A stretch of 47,927 nucleotides of DNA from Phycisphaerae bacterium (GTDB taxonomy: Bacteria > Planctomycetota > Phycisphaerae > UBA1845). A model generated the notes under the pieces. The model was not told the origin of the DNA. It worked only from the letters and a program-made list of their open reading frames with translations, and ran no database searches. Numbering within the stretch: position 1 is the first letter of the stretch; the number at the start of each line of letters is the position of its first letter. This document shows positions 27,299 to 35,575 of the stretch, piece by piece. The stretch is from positions 1 to 47,927 of the forward strand of contig JABWBH010000036.1 in assembly GCA_013360585.1 (NCBI GenBank). The letters run 5' to 3'. Both the position numbers and the translations under genes were made by a program.

Positions 27299-28551
27299 CA
27301 GCGGCGCCGATCAAGACCGGTTCGGCTCGACCGGATGAAGCGGGGGCGGTTGCGCCGCTTCGGATTGCGCTGGTGATCAGCAACCTCGAATACGGAGGCG
27401 CGCAGCGACAGGTGATCGAGCTGGCGAATCATCTGGAGCGCGGCACCTTTGAGGTTCATGTGTGCTCGCTTTCACGTTACGTGCCGCTGGCGGCGGACCT
27501 CGAGGACGCGGCGGAGCGGCTTTTCGTTCTGACGAAGCGTTTCAAGTTCGATGTTTCGGTGATCTGGCGGCTGGCGGCGTGGCTGCGGCGCATCCGGGCG
27601 GACGTGGTTCACAGTTATCTTTTTGATGCGAACATCGCGGCGCGTCTTGCGGGGAGGCTGGCGGGGGTGGGGGCGGTGATCGGGTCTGAACGTAACACGG
27701 ATTATCACCTGAAGCGGCGGCAACTCTGGGCGTATTGGGCGACGCGGAGTTGCTCGGATCTGATCATTGCGAACTCGCGGGCGGGGGCGCAGTTCAGCCA
27801 GCGTGTGCTGGGGCATCCTGCGGAGCACTACCGGGTCGTTCACAACGGGGTGGACACGGTCCGGTTCCGTCCTCAGGAGAAAGCCGTGATCCGGTCGCGG
27901 CTGGGGTTGGCTGCGGAGGCGCTCGTCGTCGGCATGTTCGCGAGCTTTAAGGCGCAGAAGAATCATCCGTTGTTGCTGGAGGCGGCGCGGCGCGTGCTGA
28001 ATCGGCGGGGGGATGTGAAGTTTCTGCTGGTGGGGGATGAACTTCACGGCGGGATGCACGGGTCGGATGCGTACAAGGTGCGGGTTTTCGGGATGATCGA
28101 GGCCCTGGGATTGTCGAGGGCGTGCGTTCTGGCGGGGAACCGAGACGACGTGGAGGACGTTTACTGCGCGTGTGACGTGACGGTACTGCCGTCGCTTTTT
28201 GAGGGGACGCCGAACGTGCTGCTGGAGTCGATGTCGTGCGGGGTTCCGGTGGTGGCGACGGACGTGGCGGACAACGCGGCGATCGCGCCGGACGGACGGG
28301 TCGGGTTCATTGTTCCGCTGGGGGATGCGGGGGTGCTGGCGGATCGACTGCTGAGGTTGATCGAAGACGGGGAATTGCGTCGGCGTTGCGGGGCGGCGGC
28401 GCGGGCGTGGGTCGAGTCGGAGTTTTCGACGGCGCGGTTGGCGGAGAAGACGGGGGCCGTCTACCGGGAAGCGTTGGCGTTGCGAGCACGTCGCGGCGTC
28501 GAGGGGACGCGGGCGAGTGCGTCGGGGTCGAGCGGTGCAGTGCGAAGATGA
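27295..28551 (+). CDS. Glycosyltransferase family 4
   Basis: This is a 418-residue GT-B enzyme beginning at GTG 27295 within the stop of the preceding GT4 gene. N-terminal domain: LRIALVISNLEYGGAQRQV, VVHSYLFDANIAARLAG, SDLIIANSRAGAQF, VVHNGVDTVRFRP. C-terminal domain: VGMFASFKAQKNHPLLLEA, FLLVGDELHGG, DDVEDVYCACDVTVLPS and the donor-binding LFEGTPNVLLESMSCGVPVV. It resembles enzymes extending repeat units of surface polysaccharides. The tail after LALRARRG is low complexity (G/A/S-rich). Next start overlaps by ATGA. Donor and linkage unknown. Confidence 0.92.
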   Translation: MTAAPIKTGSARPDEAGAVAPLRIALVISNLEYGGAQRQVIELANHLERGTFEVHVCSLSRYVPLAADLEDAAERLFVLTKRFKFDVSVIWRLAAWLRRIRADVVHSYLFDANIAARLAGRLAGVGAVIGSERNTDYHLKRRQLWAYWATRSCSDLIIANSRAGAQFSQRVLGHPAEHYRVVHNGVDTVRFRPQEKAVIRSRLGLAAEALVVGMFASFKAQKNHPLLLEAARRVLNRRGDVKFLLVGDELHGGMHGSDAYKVRVFGMIEALGLSRACVLAGNRDDVEDVYCACDVTVLPSLFEGTPNVLLESMSCGVPVVATDVADNAAIAPDGRVGFIVPLGDAGVLADRLLRLIEDGELRRRCGAAARAWVESEFSTARLAEKTGAVYREALALRARRGVEGTRASASGSSGAVRR

Positions 28552-29846
28552 TCGCGCGACGGGCGGAACAACTCGAATCGCGGGGGCGTGAGGCGGCGGG
28601 TTCGACGTCTGCGGCAGGTGCGGCGTTTGCGGTGCGGCGGTTTCCGTATCCCTACCGGGCGATGCTGGCGATCTGCTCGGATCTGGACGAGACGCCGGAT
28701 GCGCGAACGTATGAGCAGATCATGACGTACCTCAACACCGAGCGTGATCTGGGTTGGGGTCAGGGCGTCGGACTGGAGGTCGGGAACACGATCTACTTCG
28801 ACATGCCAGCCTCGCAGTTCGCATACTGGAACACGGACGATCGCGGGCGGGCGATGACGCGGGAGCTGATCCACAGCGGACACGTGGACTGCCTGCACTC
28901 TTACGGGGACGGAGCAACGACGCGGGAACATGCAAGGCGGGCGCTGGACGAACTCGCGCGATATGACCTGCGGATCGAGGTCTGGGTGGATCATGCACAA
29001 GCCGTGACGAACTTCGGGGCGGATATCATGCAGGGTTGCGGCGACGTGGCGGGCGCGTCGGCGTATCACGCGGACCTGACCTGCGACCACGGGGTGCAAT
29101 ACGTGTGGCGCGGGCGTGTGACGAGCGTGATCGGACAGGACCGTCCGCACAGCCTTCGCGGCGTCTTCGACGGGAACGATCCGGCGGGGTCGCTGCGGAC
29201 GTTGGGGAAGGAGGCGGTGAAGCACGTTCTCGGGCGTGCGGGGCAGGCGAAGTACGCGATGCACGGTCCGAATGTGCTGGTGCGTCCGGCGCAGCTGCGC
29301 GACGGGCGGGCGGTCTTCGAATTCATCCGATGCAATCCTTATTGCGGGGGGGTTGATCGTGCGGCGACGGCCGCGGGCATCGCGGAGGTGCTGACGGAGC
29401 GGTTTCTTTCACGGCTGGTCGAGCGTGAGGGCGCGGCGATCGTTTACACGCATCTGGGGAAGGTGCGGCGGCCGGACGAGCCTTTTGAGGCGGCGACACG
29501 GGCGGCGTTCGAGCGGCTGGCGCGTTATGAACGCGCGGGGAAGATTCTCGTGACGACGACCCGGCGGCTGCTGGGATATCGATCGGCGCGGGAGGCGGCG
29601 CGAGCGTGTTGGTGCGAGGACGCGGCGGATGTTTTTCGAGTCGGCGCCGCGCCGGGCGGGCCTCGGCTTGCCCGGGCGGACTGGCAGGGGTTGACCTTAA
29701 CGCCCGTGCAGAGTCGAGCAGCGGGCGCGGGGGTGACGATCGAGGTGGAGGGCGCGGGACGGTTTGCGGGGCGGGTGAATCCGCCGGATGAGCGTGGGCA
29801 GACGAGCGTGATGATCCCGTGGGAGCGGCTGCGATATCCGAGGTGA
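28548..29846 (+). CDS. Polysaccharide-deacetylase-like protein
   Basis: From ATG 28548, overlapping the stop of the GT4 gene, the product has 432 residues. The N-terminal part resembles a (beta/alpha) deacetylase barrel: FPYPYRAMLAICSDLDET places two acidic residues where NodB-type enzymes have the TFDD motif, and ELIHSGHVDCLHSYGDG supplies candidate metal histidines, with further VWVDHAQAVTNFG and AIVYTHLGKVRRPDEPF. The C-terminal 100 residues form a separate beta-rich piece (VTIEVEGAGRFAGRV). No signal peptide. If active it would deacetylate a sugar in the repeat unit or precursor; the match is by motif only and distant. It could also be a related barrel with another activity. Confidence 0.65.
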   Translation: MIARRAEQLESRGREAAGSTSAAGAAFAVRRFPYPYRAMLAICSDLDETPDARTYEQIMTYLNTERDLGWGQGVGLEVGNTIYFDMPASQFAYWNTDDRGRAMTRELIHSGHVDCLHSYGDGATTREHARRALDELARYDLRIEVWVDHAQAVTNFGADIMQGCGDVAGASAYHADLTCDHGVQYVWRGRVTSVIGQDRPHSLRGVFDGNDPAGSLRTLGKEAVKHVLGRAGQAKYAMHGPNVLVRPAQLRDGRAVFEFIRCNPYCGGVDRAATAAGIAEVLTERFLSRLVEREGAAIVYTHLGKVRRPDEPFEAATRAAFERLARYERAGKILVTTTRRLLGYRSAREAARACWCEDAADVFRVGAAPGGPRLARADWQGLTLTPVQSRAAGAGVTIEVEGAGRFAGRVNPPDERGQTSVMIPWERLRYPR

Positions 29847-31165
29847 AGCGGCAAGTTGCGGACGGCGCTGCGGGTTCCGAAGCCTGTCCGAACCTGGCGG
29901 GTCAGCGACCCGTCCCGCCGGCGGGCGCCGAGTCGGGCGTGGGTGTGCGCGTGCGCGGGTGGTTGCTGCGGCGCGTCCTGCGTGCGGCGCTGCTCGTGTA
30001 TCTGGGATGTGTCAGCGTGTTGAGCCGGGCGGTGCGGCGCAAGGCGCGCGTGGACGGTCGGGTGCGCGTGCTGGTGACGGGCAAGTTTCCGTCGAACACG
30101 TGGGTGGGGGCGTTTCTGCGTCCGATGGCGGCGGTTGGGCGATGTGAAGGGGTCTGGGCGGTGTCGGCGTATCCGATTCCTGAGCCGCCGGGGGTTCATG
30201 CGGTGTACGCGCCGCGGTGGCTGACGCGCGTGTGCGGACAGGCCGCAGCGAGGCTGCTGATGATGGCGTGGTTGGCGCTGCGGTTGCGTCCGGATGTGAT
30301 CGGGGGGTTTCACCTGCTGATCAACGGACTTGCGGCGGGATTGCTGGCGCGGCTGGTGGGGGCGCGAGCGTTTTACGTGTCGGTGGGCGGACCGACGGAT
30401 TGCGTGGACGGAGGTTTGCACGGAGAGAACGCGGTGTTCCGGCGGATCGTGCGTGCGGACGCGGTGATCGAGCGTCGCCTGCTTTCGGCGATCGGGCGGT
30501 TTGACGCGGTGGTGACGATGGGTCGGAAGGCGGCGGCGTTCTACCGGGGACGGGGGCTTGCGGACGTTTTTCACGTGATTCCCGGGGCGATCGACGCGGC
30601 GCGTTTTTCACCCGGGTCGGTGGTGAAGGAGTTCGACCTGATTCTGGTGGGGCGGCTGGTCGAGGTGAAGCGGATCGACGTTTTCCTTGAGGCGGTGGGG
30701 ATTGCGGCGAAGCGTCGGGGGACGCTGTCGGCCGTGGTCGTGGGCGACGGGCCGCTTCGGGCATCGCTTCAGGAGCGTGCGGAAGCGCTGGGGTTGGCGG
30801 ACCGGGTGCGCTTTGTCGGGCAGCAGGCGGCGGTGGAGGACTGGTACCGTCGGTCGCGTGTGTTTGTGCTGACGTCGGATTCCGAGGGTTTGTCGCTGGC
30901 GATGCTGGAGGCGATGGCGTGCGGGCTTCCGGTGGTGGTGTCGGACGTGGGCGATCTGGGCGACATGGTCGAGCGCGGGGTGACGGGTGAGCTGGTTTCG
31001 CGGCGGGACGTTGGGGCGTTCGCGGACGCTTTCGTGGACGTGCTTTCAGATGAGCGGCGATGGCGCGGCATGTCTGAGGCGGCGCAGTCGCTGGCGCGAC
31101 GTGCGACGGTCGAGGCGTCGACGCCTCGCTGGGAGAAGGTCATCTGCGGGAGCGTAGAACGTTGA
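29843..31165 (+). CDS. Glycosyltransferase family 4
   Basis: From GTG 29843, which overlaps the stop of the deacetylase-like gene (GTGA), the product has 440 residues. It has a basic and hydrophobic region before the first strand (GWLLRRVLRAALLVYLGCVSVLS), so it may be membrane associated, then RVRVLVTGKFPSNTWVGAFLRPM. The donor domain shows FDLILVGRLVEVKRIDVFLEAV, VVVGDGPLRASLQ, VRFVGQQAAVEDWYRRSRVFVLTS and SEGLSLAMLEAMACGLPVV with the conserved glutamates. A GTG at 29819 would overlap further and is less likely. Third GT4 of the operon. Confidence 0.9.
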   Translation: MKRQVADGAAGSEACPNLAGQRPVPPAGAESGVGVRVRGWLLRRVLRAALLVYLGCVSVLSRAVRRKARVDGRVRVLVTGKFPSNTWVGAFLRPMAAVGRCEGVWAVSAYPIPEPPGVHAVYAPRWLTRVCGQAAARLLMMAWLALRLRPDVIGGFHLLINGLAAGLLARLVGARAFYVSVGGPTDCVDGGLHGENAVFRRIVRADAVIERRLLSAIGRFDAVVTMGRKAAAFYRGRGLADVFHVIPGAIDAARFSPGSVVKEFDLILVGRLVEVKRIDVFLEAVGIAAKRRGTLSAVVVGDGPLRASLQERAEALGLADRVRFVGQQAAVEDWYRRSRVFVLTSDSEGLSLAMLEAMACGLPVVVSDVGDLGDMVERGVTGELVSRRDVGAFADAFVDVLSDERRWRGMSEAAQSLARRATVEASTPRWEKVICGSVER

Positions 31166-31956
31166 CGTCGCCAACGAACGTGACGACAGGAGCAGCGGGG
31201 ACCGGCGAACGCCCTTCGGCGGCGGCGCGCTGCCGCGCGCTGCGCGACCGGATGTATCCGAAGGAGATGCGGCCGCACCAGATTCTCACGCGGCGCGTCC
31301 TTGAAGCAGCGAGGCAAGGCGCGGTGATTCTGGATTGCGGGTGCGGGCGGGACGCGGGCTGGCTGAAGCGTCTTGCGCCGTCGTTCGGGTTCGCGGTGGG
31401 GTTTGACTTCGAGATCGACCCGGCGGCTTCGGACGCGGCGACGCCGCTGGTTCAGGCGGACGCGCATGCCGCGCCGTTGTGTGATGCGTCGGTGGACGTG
31501 ATCGTGACGAAGAACACGGTGGAGCATTTCGCGGAGCCTGCGGTGGTGTACCGCGAGTTTTGCCGGGTGTTGCGTCCGGGCGGGCGTTTGTTCGTTCTGA
31601 CGGTGAATCAGTGGTTCCCGCCGATCCTGGCGGCGCGCTGGATGCCGCACTCGCTGCGTCAGCGGATCAACGCACGGGCGACGGACTCCGCGCCGGAGGA
31701 CACGTTTCCGGTGTACTACCGGGCGAACACGACAGCGGCGCTGACCGCGCTGGGGCGCGAGGCGGGCTTTCACGTGGAGGGGCTGGAATACCTCTCGAAC
31801 CACCCGGAGTATTTCATGTTCTCGCCGCTGGCGTACCGGTGCTGGGCCGTGATCGAGCGGGCGCTGCTGCGTCGGCGGATGTTCGCCGGGCTTCGGCATT
31901 TCATGCTGGCCACCTACCGCAAGCCCGGGACCGGGGCGTCGGGAAGCGGAACATGA
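31162..31956 (+). CDS. Class I SAM-dependent methyltransferase
   Basis: This is a 264-residue methyltransferase beginning with TTG 31162, which overlaps the stop of the GT4 gene (TTGA). Motif I reads VILDCGCGRDAGWLKRL (about 56-72), followed by VGFDFEIDPAA, LVQADAHAAPL, VDVIVTKNTVEHF and RVLRPGGRLFVLTVN, the pattern of the Methyltransf_11 group. The C-terminal part (YYRANTTAALTALGREAGF, YFMFSPLAYRCW) is shared with methyltransferases of polysaccharide clusters. Likely methylates a sugar or the lipid-linked intermediate. The next gene begins in its stop codon (ATGA). Confidence 0.88.
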   Translation: MTSPTNVTTGAAGTGERPSAAARCRALRDRMYPKEMRPHQILTRRVLEAARQGAVILDCGCGRDAGWLKRLAPSFGFAVGFDFEIDPAASDAATPLVQADAHAAPLCDASVDVIVTKNTVEHFAEPAVVYREFCRVLRPGGRLFVLTVNQWFPPILAARWMPHSLRQRINARATDSAPEDTFPVYYRANTTAALTALGREAGFHVEGLEYLSNHPEYFMFSPLAYRCWAVIERALLRRRMFAGLRHFMLATYRKPGTGASGSGT

Positions 31957-33398
31957 AGCGGGCGTGGTCGCGGAAGAACCTCTGGGAGCGGTCGCCGCGA
32001 TGGTTAAAGCGCGTCGTCGGCGCGGGACTGGGTGCGGTTCCCCTGTCCTGGATTCTCGGACGCCGATTCCGGGAGCGGTATCGTTTTGTGATGTCGGCGC
32101 AGCGCTGGTCGCCCGGTCGCGTCCGCGCCTACCAGGTGGAGCAGCTTAAGCGGATTCTCACCCTCGCCTACGAGCGGACGTCTTACTACCGACGCACGTT
32201 TGACGAAGCCGGTTTCGATCCGCACGGATTGCGCGAGCCGGAAGACCTGCGCCGTCTTCCGACGATCGACCGGACGACCCTGACGGAACACCTGGGGGAT
32301 ATGCTTACGTGCGACGCGGGTTCGCCGGGCGTGGATTATGTGACGACGGGAGGAACGAGCGGGTCGCCGCTGGCGTTTTACATCGGGGCGGGGCGATCGA
32401 GCCTCGAGTATGCGCATCTGACGGCGGCGTGGTCTCGTGTTGGTTTCTCGCCGGGGGACACGCTGGCGGTGTTTCGTGGGCGCATCGTCAGTGAGGGGGG
32501 GGCGGGGTTGCGGCATGAGTACGACCCGCTGCTTCGCCAGCATTTTTACAGCGCCTTTCATCTGACGGATGAGATGATGGCGCGGTACGTGGAGCACGTT
32601 CGCGGAATCGGTCGGTGCTTTCTGCACGTTTATCCGTCCTCGGCGGACGCGCTAGCGCGGTTCATCCGGCGTTGCGGCGTGCGTCCGCCCGACAACATCC
32701 GGGGGATTCTCGCGGAATCCGAGATCGTCTATCCCGAGCAGCGGCGCCTTTCGGAAGACGTATTTCAGTGCCGCTACTTCTCGTGTTACGGGCACACGGA
32801 GAAGCTTGTGCTCGCGGCGGAGTGCGAACACTCGACCGACGATCACGTGGATCCGTTTTACGGCTACGCGGAACTGCTTGATGAGTCGGGTCGGCCGATA
32901 ACGGAGGCGGGGCGGCGCGGGGAGATCGTCGGGACGGGGTACATCAACACGGTTGTGCCTTTCATCCGATATCGCACGGGAGACTTTGCGGAACTGGCGG
33001 GGGAGGGCTGCGCGGCGTGCGGGCGGGCCTATCTGCGTCTGCGCGGGATCGCGGGGCATCGGACGCAGGAGATGCTGATCGCATCGGACGGTTCGGCGAT
33101 CGCGTGGACAGCGGTGAACATGCACGACGACACGTTCGACCGAGTCCGTCGGTTTCAATTTCACCAGCGGCGCCCGGGGCAGGCCGTGTTGCGGATCGTT
33201 CCGGCGGCGGGGTTCGGACCGGCGGACCTGCGGCGGATCCGGGAGCATCTGGGGCGAAAGCTTTCCGGGCGTTTGACGATCGAGCCTGAGGTTTGCGAGG
33301 ATATCCCGCTTACGGCGCGAGGGAAAGCGACTTACGTTGTTGCGGATTTTGAAGAAGCGGGCACATGCGCGTCTACGCACTCTACGTCTTCACGCTGA
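31953..33398 (+). CDS. CapK/PaaK-like adenylate-forming enzyme
   Basis: From ATG 31953 the product has 481 residues and resembles phenylacetate-CoA ligase-like CapK proteins. The phosphate-binding loop VTTGGTSGSPLAFY lies at about 130-143; further marks are YGHTEKLVLAAEC, YGYAELLDESGRPI, GEIVGTGYINTVVPFIRYRTGD and a short CxxC (GCAACGRAYL) before LRGIAGHRTQEML. CapK-type proteins occur in capsule clusters and are thought to activate a carboxylic acid for attachment to the polymer; the substrate is not known. The 3' end overlaps the O-antigen polymerase gene by 34 bases. Confidence 0.87.
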   Translation: MKRAWSRKNLWERSPRWLKRVVGAGLGAVPLSWILGRRFRERYRFVMSAQRWSPGRVRAYQVEQLKRILTLAYERTSYYRRTFDEAGFDPHGLREPEDLRRLPTIDRTTLTEHLGDMLTCDAGSPGVDYVTTGGTSGSPLAFYIGAGRSSLEYAHLTAAWSRVGFSPGDTLAVFRGRIVSEGGAGLRHEYDPLLRQHFYSAFHLTDEMMARYVEHVRGIGRCFLHVYPSSADALARFIRRCGVRPPDNIRGILAESEIVYPEQRRLSEDVFQCRYFSCYGHTEKLVLAAECEHSTDDHVDPFYGYAELLDESGRPITEAGRRGEIVGTGYINTVVPFIRYRTGDFAELAGEGCAACGRAYLRLRGIAGHRTQEMLIASDGSAIAWTAVNMHDDTFDRVRRFQFHQRRPGQAVLRIVPAAGFGPADLRRIREHLGRKLSGRLTIEPEVCEDIPLTARGKATYVVADFEEAGTCASTHSTSSR

Positions 33399-34762
33399 TT
33401 CTGATGGGCGCGGCGATGCGCGACTGGTTCATCGGAGCGTGCGGGCTTCTGCTGACCAGCCTGATCCTTGAGCACCCGGATTATCCGAACTCGATGCTGG
33501 GGGTCAGCGGCGTCAATCCGTGGAACATTCTTTTCATCTGGGTGGTGGTATTGTGGATGACGCAGCGTCCGCACGAACCGGCGGCCCCGCCGATGCCGCG
33601 TGCGGCGCGACTTCTGATCGGCGGGTACGTGGCGGCGCTGACGATTGCGGTGGCGATGGGGGTTGCGGGCGCGTGGGGAGGAAGCGGGAAGGGCATGACG
33701 GTCGGGTCGCTGGTGATGGATTACTTCCTGAACCCGATGAAGATCGTCGTGCTCGGCTACCTGATTTTCGACGGCGCGAAAACGCCGGGGCGTCAGGTGG
33801 CGACGATGACGTGCGTGGTTGTGAGTGCTCTGGTGACGTCCGCTCTGGCGTTGAAGTACCGGCTGGCGACGGGGCTGAGCGGGGATTTCATGCGGGGGCG
33901 GCAGCGTCTGGGCAACGAGGTGGGGCTTCACGCCAACCAGATGGCGTGGGTTCTGGCGGGGACGTTCTGGGGTCTTGTGGCGATGGTGGGGTTGTGGAAG
34001 CGGCGGTGGATGCGCTGGGCGACAGCGGCTGCGGCGGCGCTGCCGGGTCTGGCGACCCTGGTCGTGCAATCCCGGGCGGGCTACCTGGCGCTGGGCATGA
34101 CGGGTCTGGTGATGGGGGTGGTGCGATGGCGTAAGCTGCTGATCCTGCTGCCCGCCGGGGCGCTCGGGGTGCTGCTGCTGGTTCCGTCGGTGGCCGACCG
34201 GCTCATGATGGGCATCGATCCGGCGCATTCGCCGATGGGGCAGACGCAGTACGATCTTGAGGTCATTACGGCTGGTCGGACGGACGTGCTGTGGCCTCCG
34301 GTGATCGACGTCATTCTTCAGTCGCCTTTGATTGGGCACGGGCGGGTGTCGATCCTGCGGACATCGGCGCGGGGTCGGATCGAGGCGGCGATCGGGGTGT
34401 GTCCGACGCACCCTCACAACGCCGTGCTGGAGGTTCTTTCCGACTCGGGGGTGCTCGGTGGCGGGCTGATTATCGCGTTTTATGCGGGTTTTGTGCTGGT
34501 TTCGATGCGTTTATTCCGTCAGTGGCATTCACCGCTGGCGACGGCTGTCGGGGGGGTGGCGCTGGCGTTGGTGACGGCCCGGCTGGTGACGGGGGTGTCG
34601 GGACACAGTTATTACCCGATCCGCTCGATGTTCGGGTTGTTTGCGATGGGGGGGTTGGCGCTGCGCGTGGCGACGAACGCGGCGGCGACGGCGCGAACCC
34701 GCGCGGCACCGGTTTCGGCTTCGACGGCGGCCCTGAGTCTTGCCCCGCCGCGTCCGGCGTGA
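33365..34762 (+). CDS. wzy: O-antigen polymerase/ligase family membrane protein (Wzy-like)
   Basis: The 465-residue protein has about 11-12 hydrophobic helices and, near residues 325-365, the periplasmic loop of the O-antigen ligase family: LIGHGRVSILRTS, then THPHNAVLEVLSDSGVLGG with the conserved His-Asn and Glu. An arginine-containing NPMKIVVLGYLIFDG and a SRAGYLALGMTGLVMG helix fit as well. In a locus with Wzx, Wzz and Wza, and no lipid A-core ligase context, it is most likely the Wzy polymerase. It is the last gene of the coupled block starting at 26027. The 260-base gap that follows contains a promoter-like site and no gene. Confidence 0.88.
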   Translation: MRVYALYVFTLILMGAAMRDWFIGACGLLLTSLILEHPDYPNSMLGVSGVNPWNILFIWVVVLWMTQRPHEPAAPPMPRAARLLIGGYVAALTIAVAMGVAGAWGGSGKGMTVGSLVMDYFLNPMKIVVLGYLIFDGAKTPGRQVATMTCVVVSALVTSALALKYRLATGLSGDFMRGRQRLGNEVGLHANQMAWVLAGTFWGLVAMVGLWKRRWMRWATAAAAALPGLATLVVQSRAGYLALGMTGLVMGVVRWRKLLILLPAGALGVLLLVPSVADRLMMGIDPAHSPMGQTQYDLEVITAGRTDVLWPPVIDVILQSPLIGHGRVSILRTSARGRIEAAIGVCPTHPHNAVLEVLSDSGVLGGGLIIAFYAGFVLVSMRLFRQWHSPLATAVGGVALALVTARLVTGVSGHSYYPIRSMFGLFAMGGLALRVATNAAATARTRAAPVSASTAALSLAPPRPA

Positions 34763-34845
34763 GCGGCGGACCGACGTGGCGGCAGGCTCGTCGGCGCCGT
34801 TTCCCGTCGGCGCGAAAAAAATCCTGCAAAACTCCGTGGAAAACC

Positions 34846-34873
34846 TTTTCTTTTCTCAGCGCCCTGATATAAC
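34846..34873 (+). promoter_or_regulatory. Weak candidate promoter for the HU-like gene
   Basis: TATAAC (34868-34873) stands in a T-rich stretch with TTTTCT (34846-34851) 16 bases upstream. The -35 match is poor. A leader of about 140 bases would precede ATG 35023. A position change of the gene's start from the long Wzy operon to its own promoter is plausible because HU is highly expressed. Confidence 0.3.
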
Positions 34874-35022
34874 ACGCGCGTCGGCGCCGCAGTCGGCGTC
34901 CGCCGGAGAAGCCGTCCGGGGACTGCGGGGCGCCGTAAGAGCCACGGCAAGTGGGTGCGCGGGCGAAGGTGGGCGCGATCGCCGGCGATCGTAATTGAGG
35001 AGTCAGAAAGGAGTCTTCAAGC

Positions 35023-35361
35023 ATGGCGAAGAAGGCAGGCAACGGCAAGAGCGGCGGTCGCAAGTCCCGCACGAAAAGCGAGATTTACAGCGGGCTGGCG
35101 GAGAAGGCCGGCGTGACGAAGAAGCAGATCGCGGCGGTGTTCGACGAGATCGGTGCGATGATCAAGCGTGATCTGGGCAAGTCGGGACCGGGGCAGTTCG
35201 TGATTCCCGGACTGGTGAAGGTGCGCGTGGTGCGCAAGCCGGCGACGAAGGCGCGCGAGGGCATCAACCCGTTCACGGGTGAGAAGCAGATGTTCAAGGC
35301 GAAACCGGCGCGCAACGTCGTGAAGGCGTCGGCGGTGAAGGCGCTGAAGGACATGGTGTGA
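35023..35361 (+). CDS. HU-family DNA-binding protein with basic N-terminal extension
   Basis: This is a 112-residue histone-like protein. Residues 18-112 follow the HU fold: SEIYSGLAEKAGVTKKQIAAVFDEI, then the beta-arm region with GQFVIPGLVKVRVVRKPATKAREGINPFTGEKQMF, and KPARNVVKASAVKALKDMV. The first 17 residues (MAKKAGNGKSGGRKSRT) are an added lysine/arginine tail. An AGGAG site lies about 10 bases before ATG 35023. It bends and compacts DNA as a dimer. It is monocistronic: a strong terminator follows within 40 bases. Confidence 0.93.
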   Translation: MAKKAGNGKSGGRKSRTKSEIYSGLAEKAGVTKKQIAAVFDEIGAMIKRDLGKSGPGQFVIPGLVKVRVVRKPATKAREGINPFTGEKQMFKAKPARNVVKASAVKALKDMV

Positions 35362-35398
35362 CGCGTCGCCGGCGCTGACCGCGCCACCGGCGGCGTCC

Positions 35399-35464
35399 CG
35401 CGCCGCGGACGACGGATCGCTCGCGCTTGCTCGCGCGAATCCGGCGTCCGCGGCGCGTTTTTTT
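35399..35464 (+). terminator. Rho-independent terminator after the HU-like gene
   Basis: A perfect 13-base stem (35399-35411 with 35445-35457, CGCGCCGCGGACG) encloses a 33-base loop that can itself pair, and is followed by seven T (35458-35464). It lies 38 bases after the stop codon. Confidence 0.85.
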
Positions 35465-35575
35465 CAGCGCGTCGGGAATCACGCGGAAGGAAGATATTCT
35501 CGAGTCGTCGCGTTCGTCCGGAAAGCGACGTCGCGCGGGCTGAAACCGCGCGGTTCGGAGATGCGGCGAGGGGTC

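Noticed and set aside
34790-34822. Terminator after wzy (GGCGCCG..CGGCGCG followed by AAAAAAA)
   Set aside because: On the + strand the run is A, not T, and on the - strand the T run precedes the stem, so it would not work as a terminator for either neighbour.
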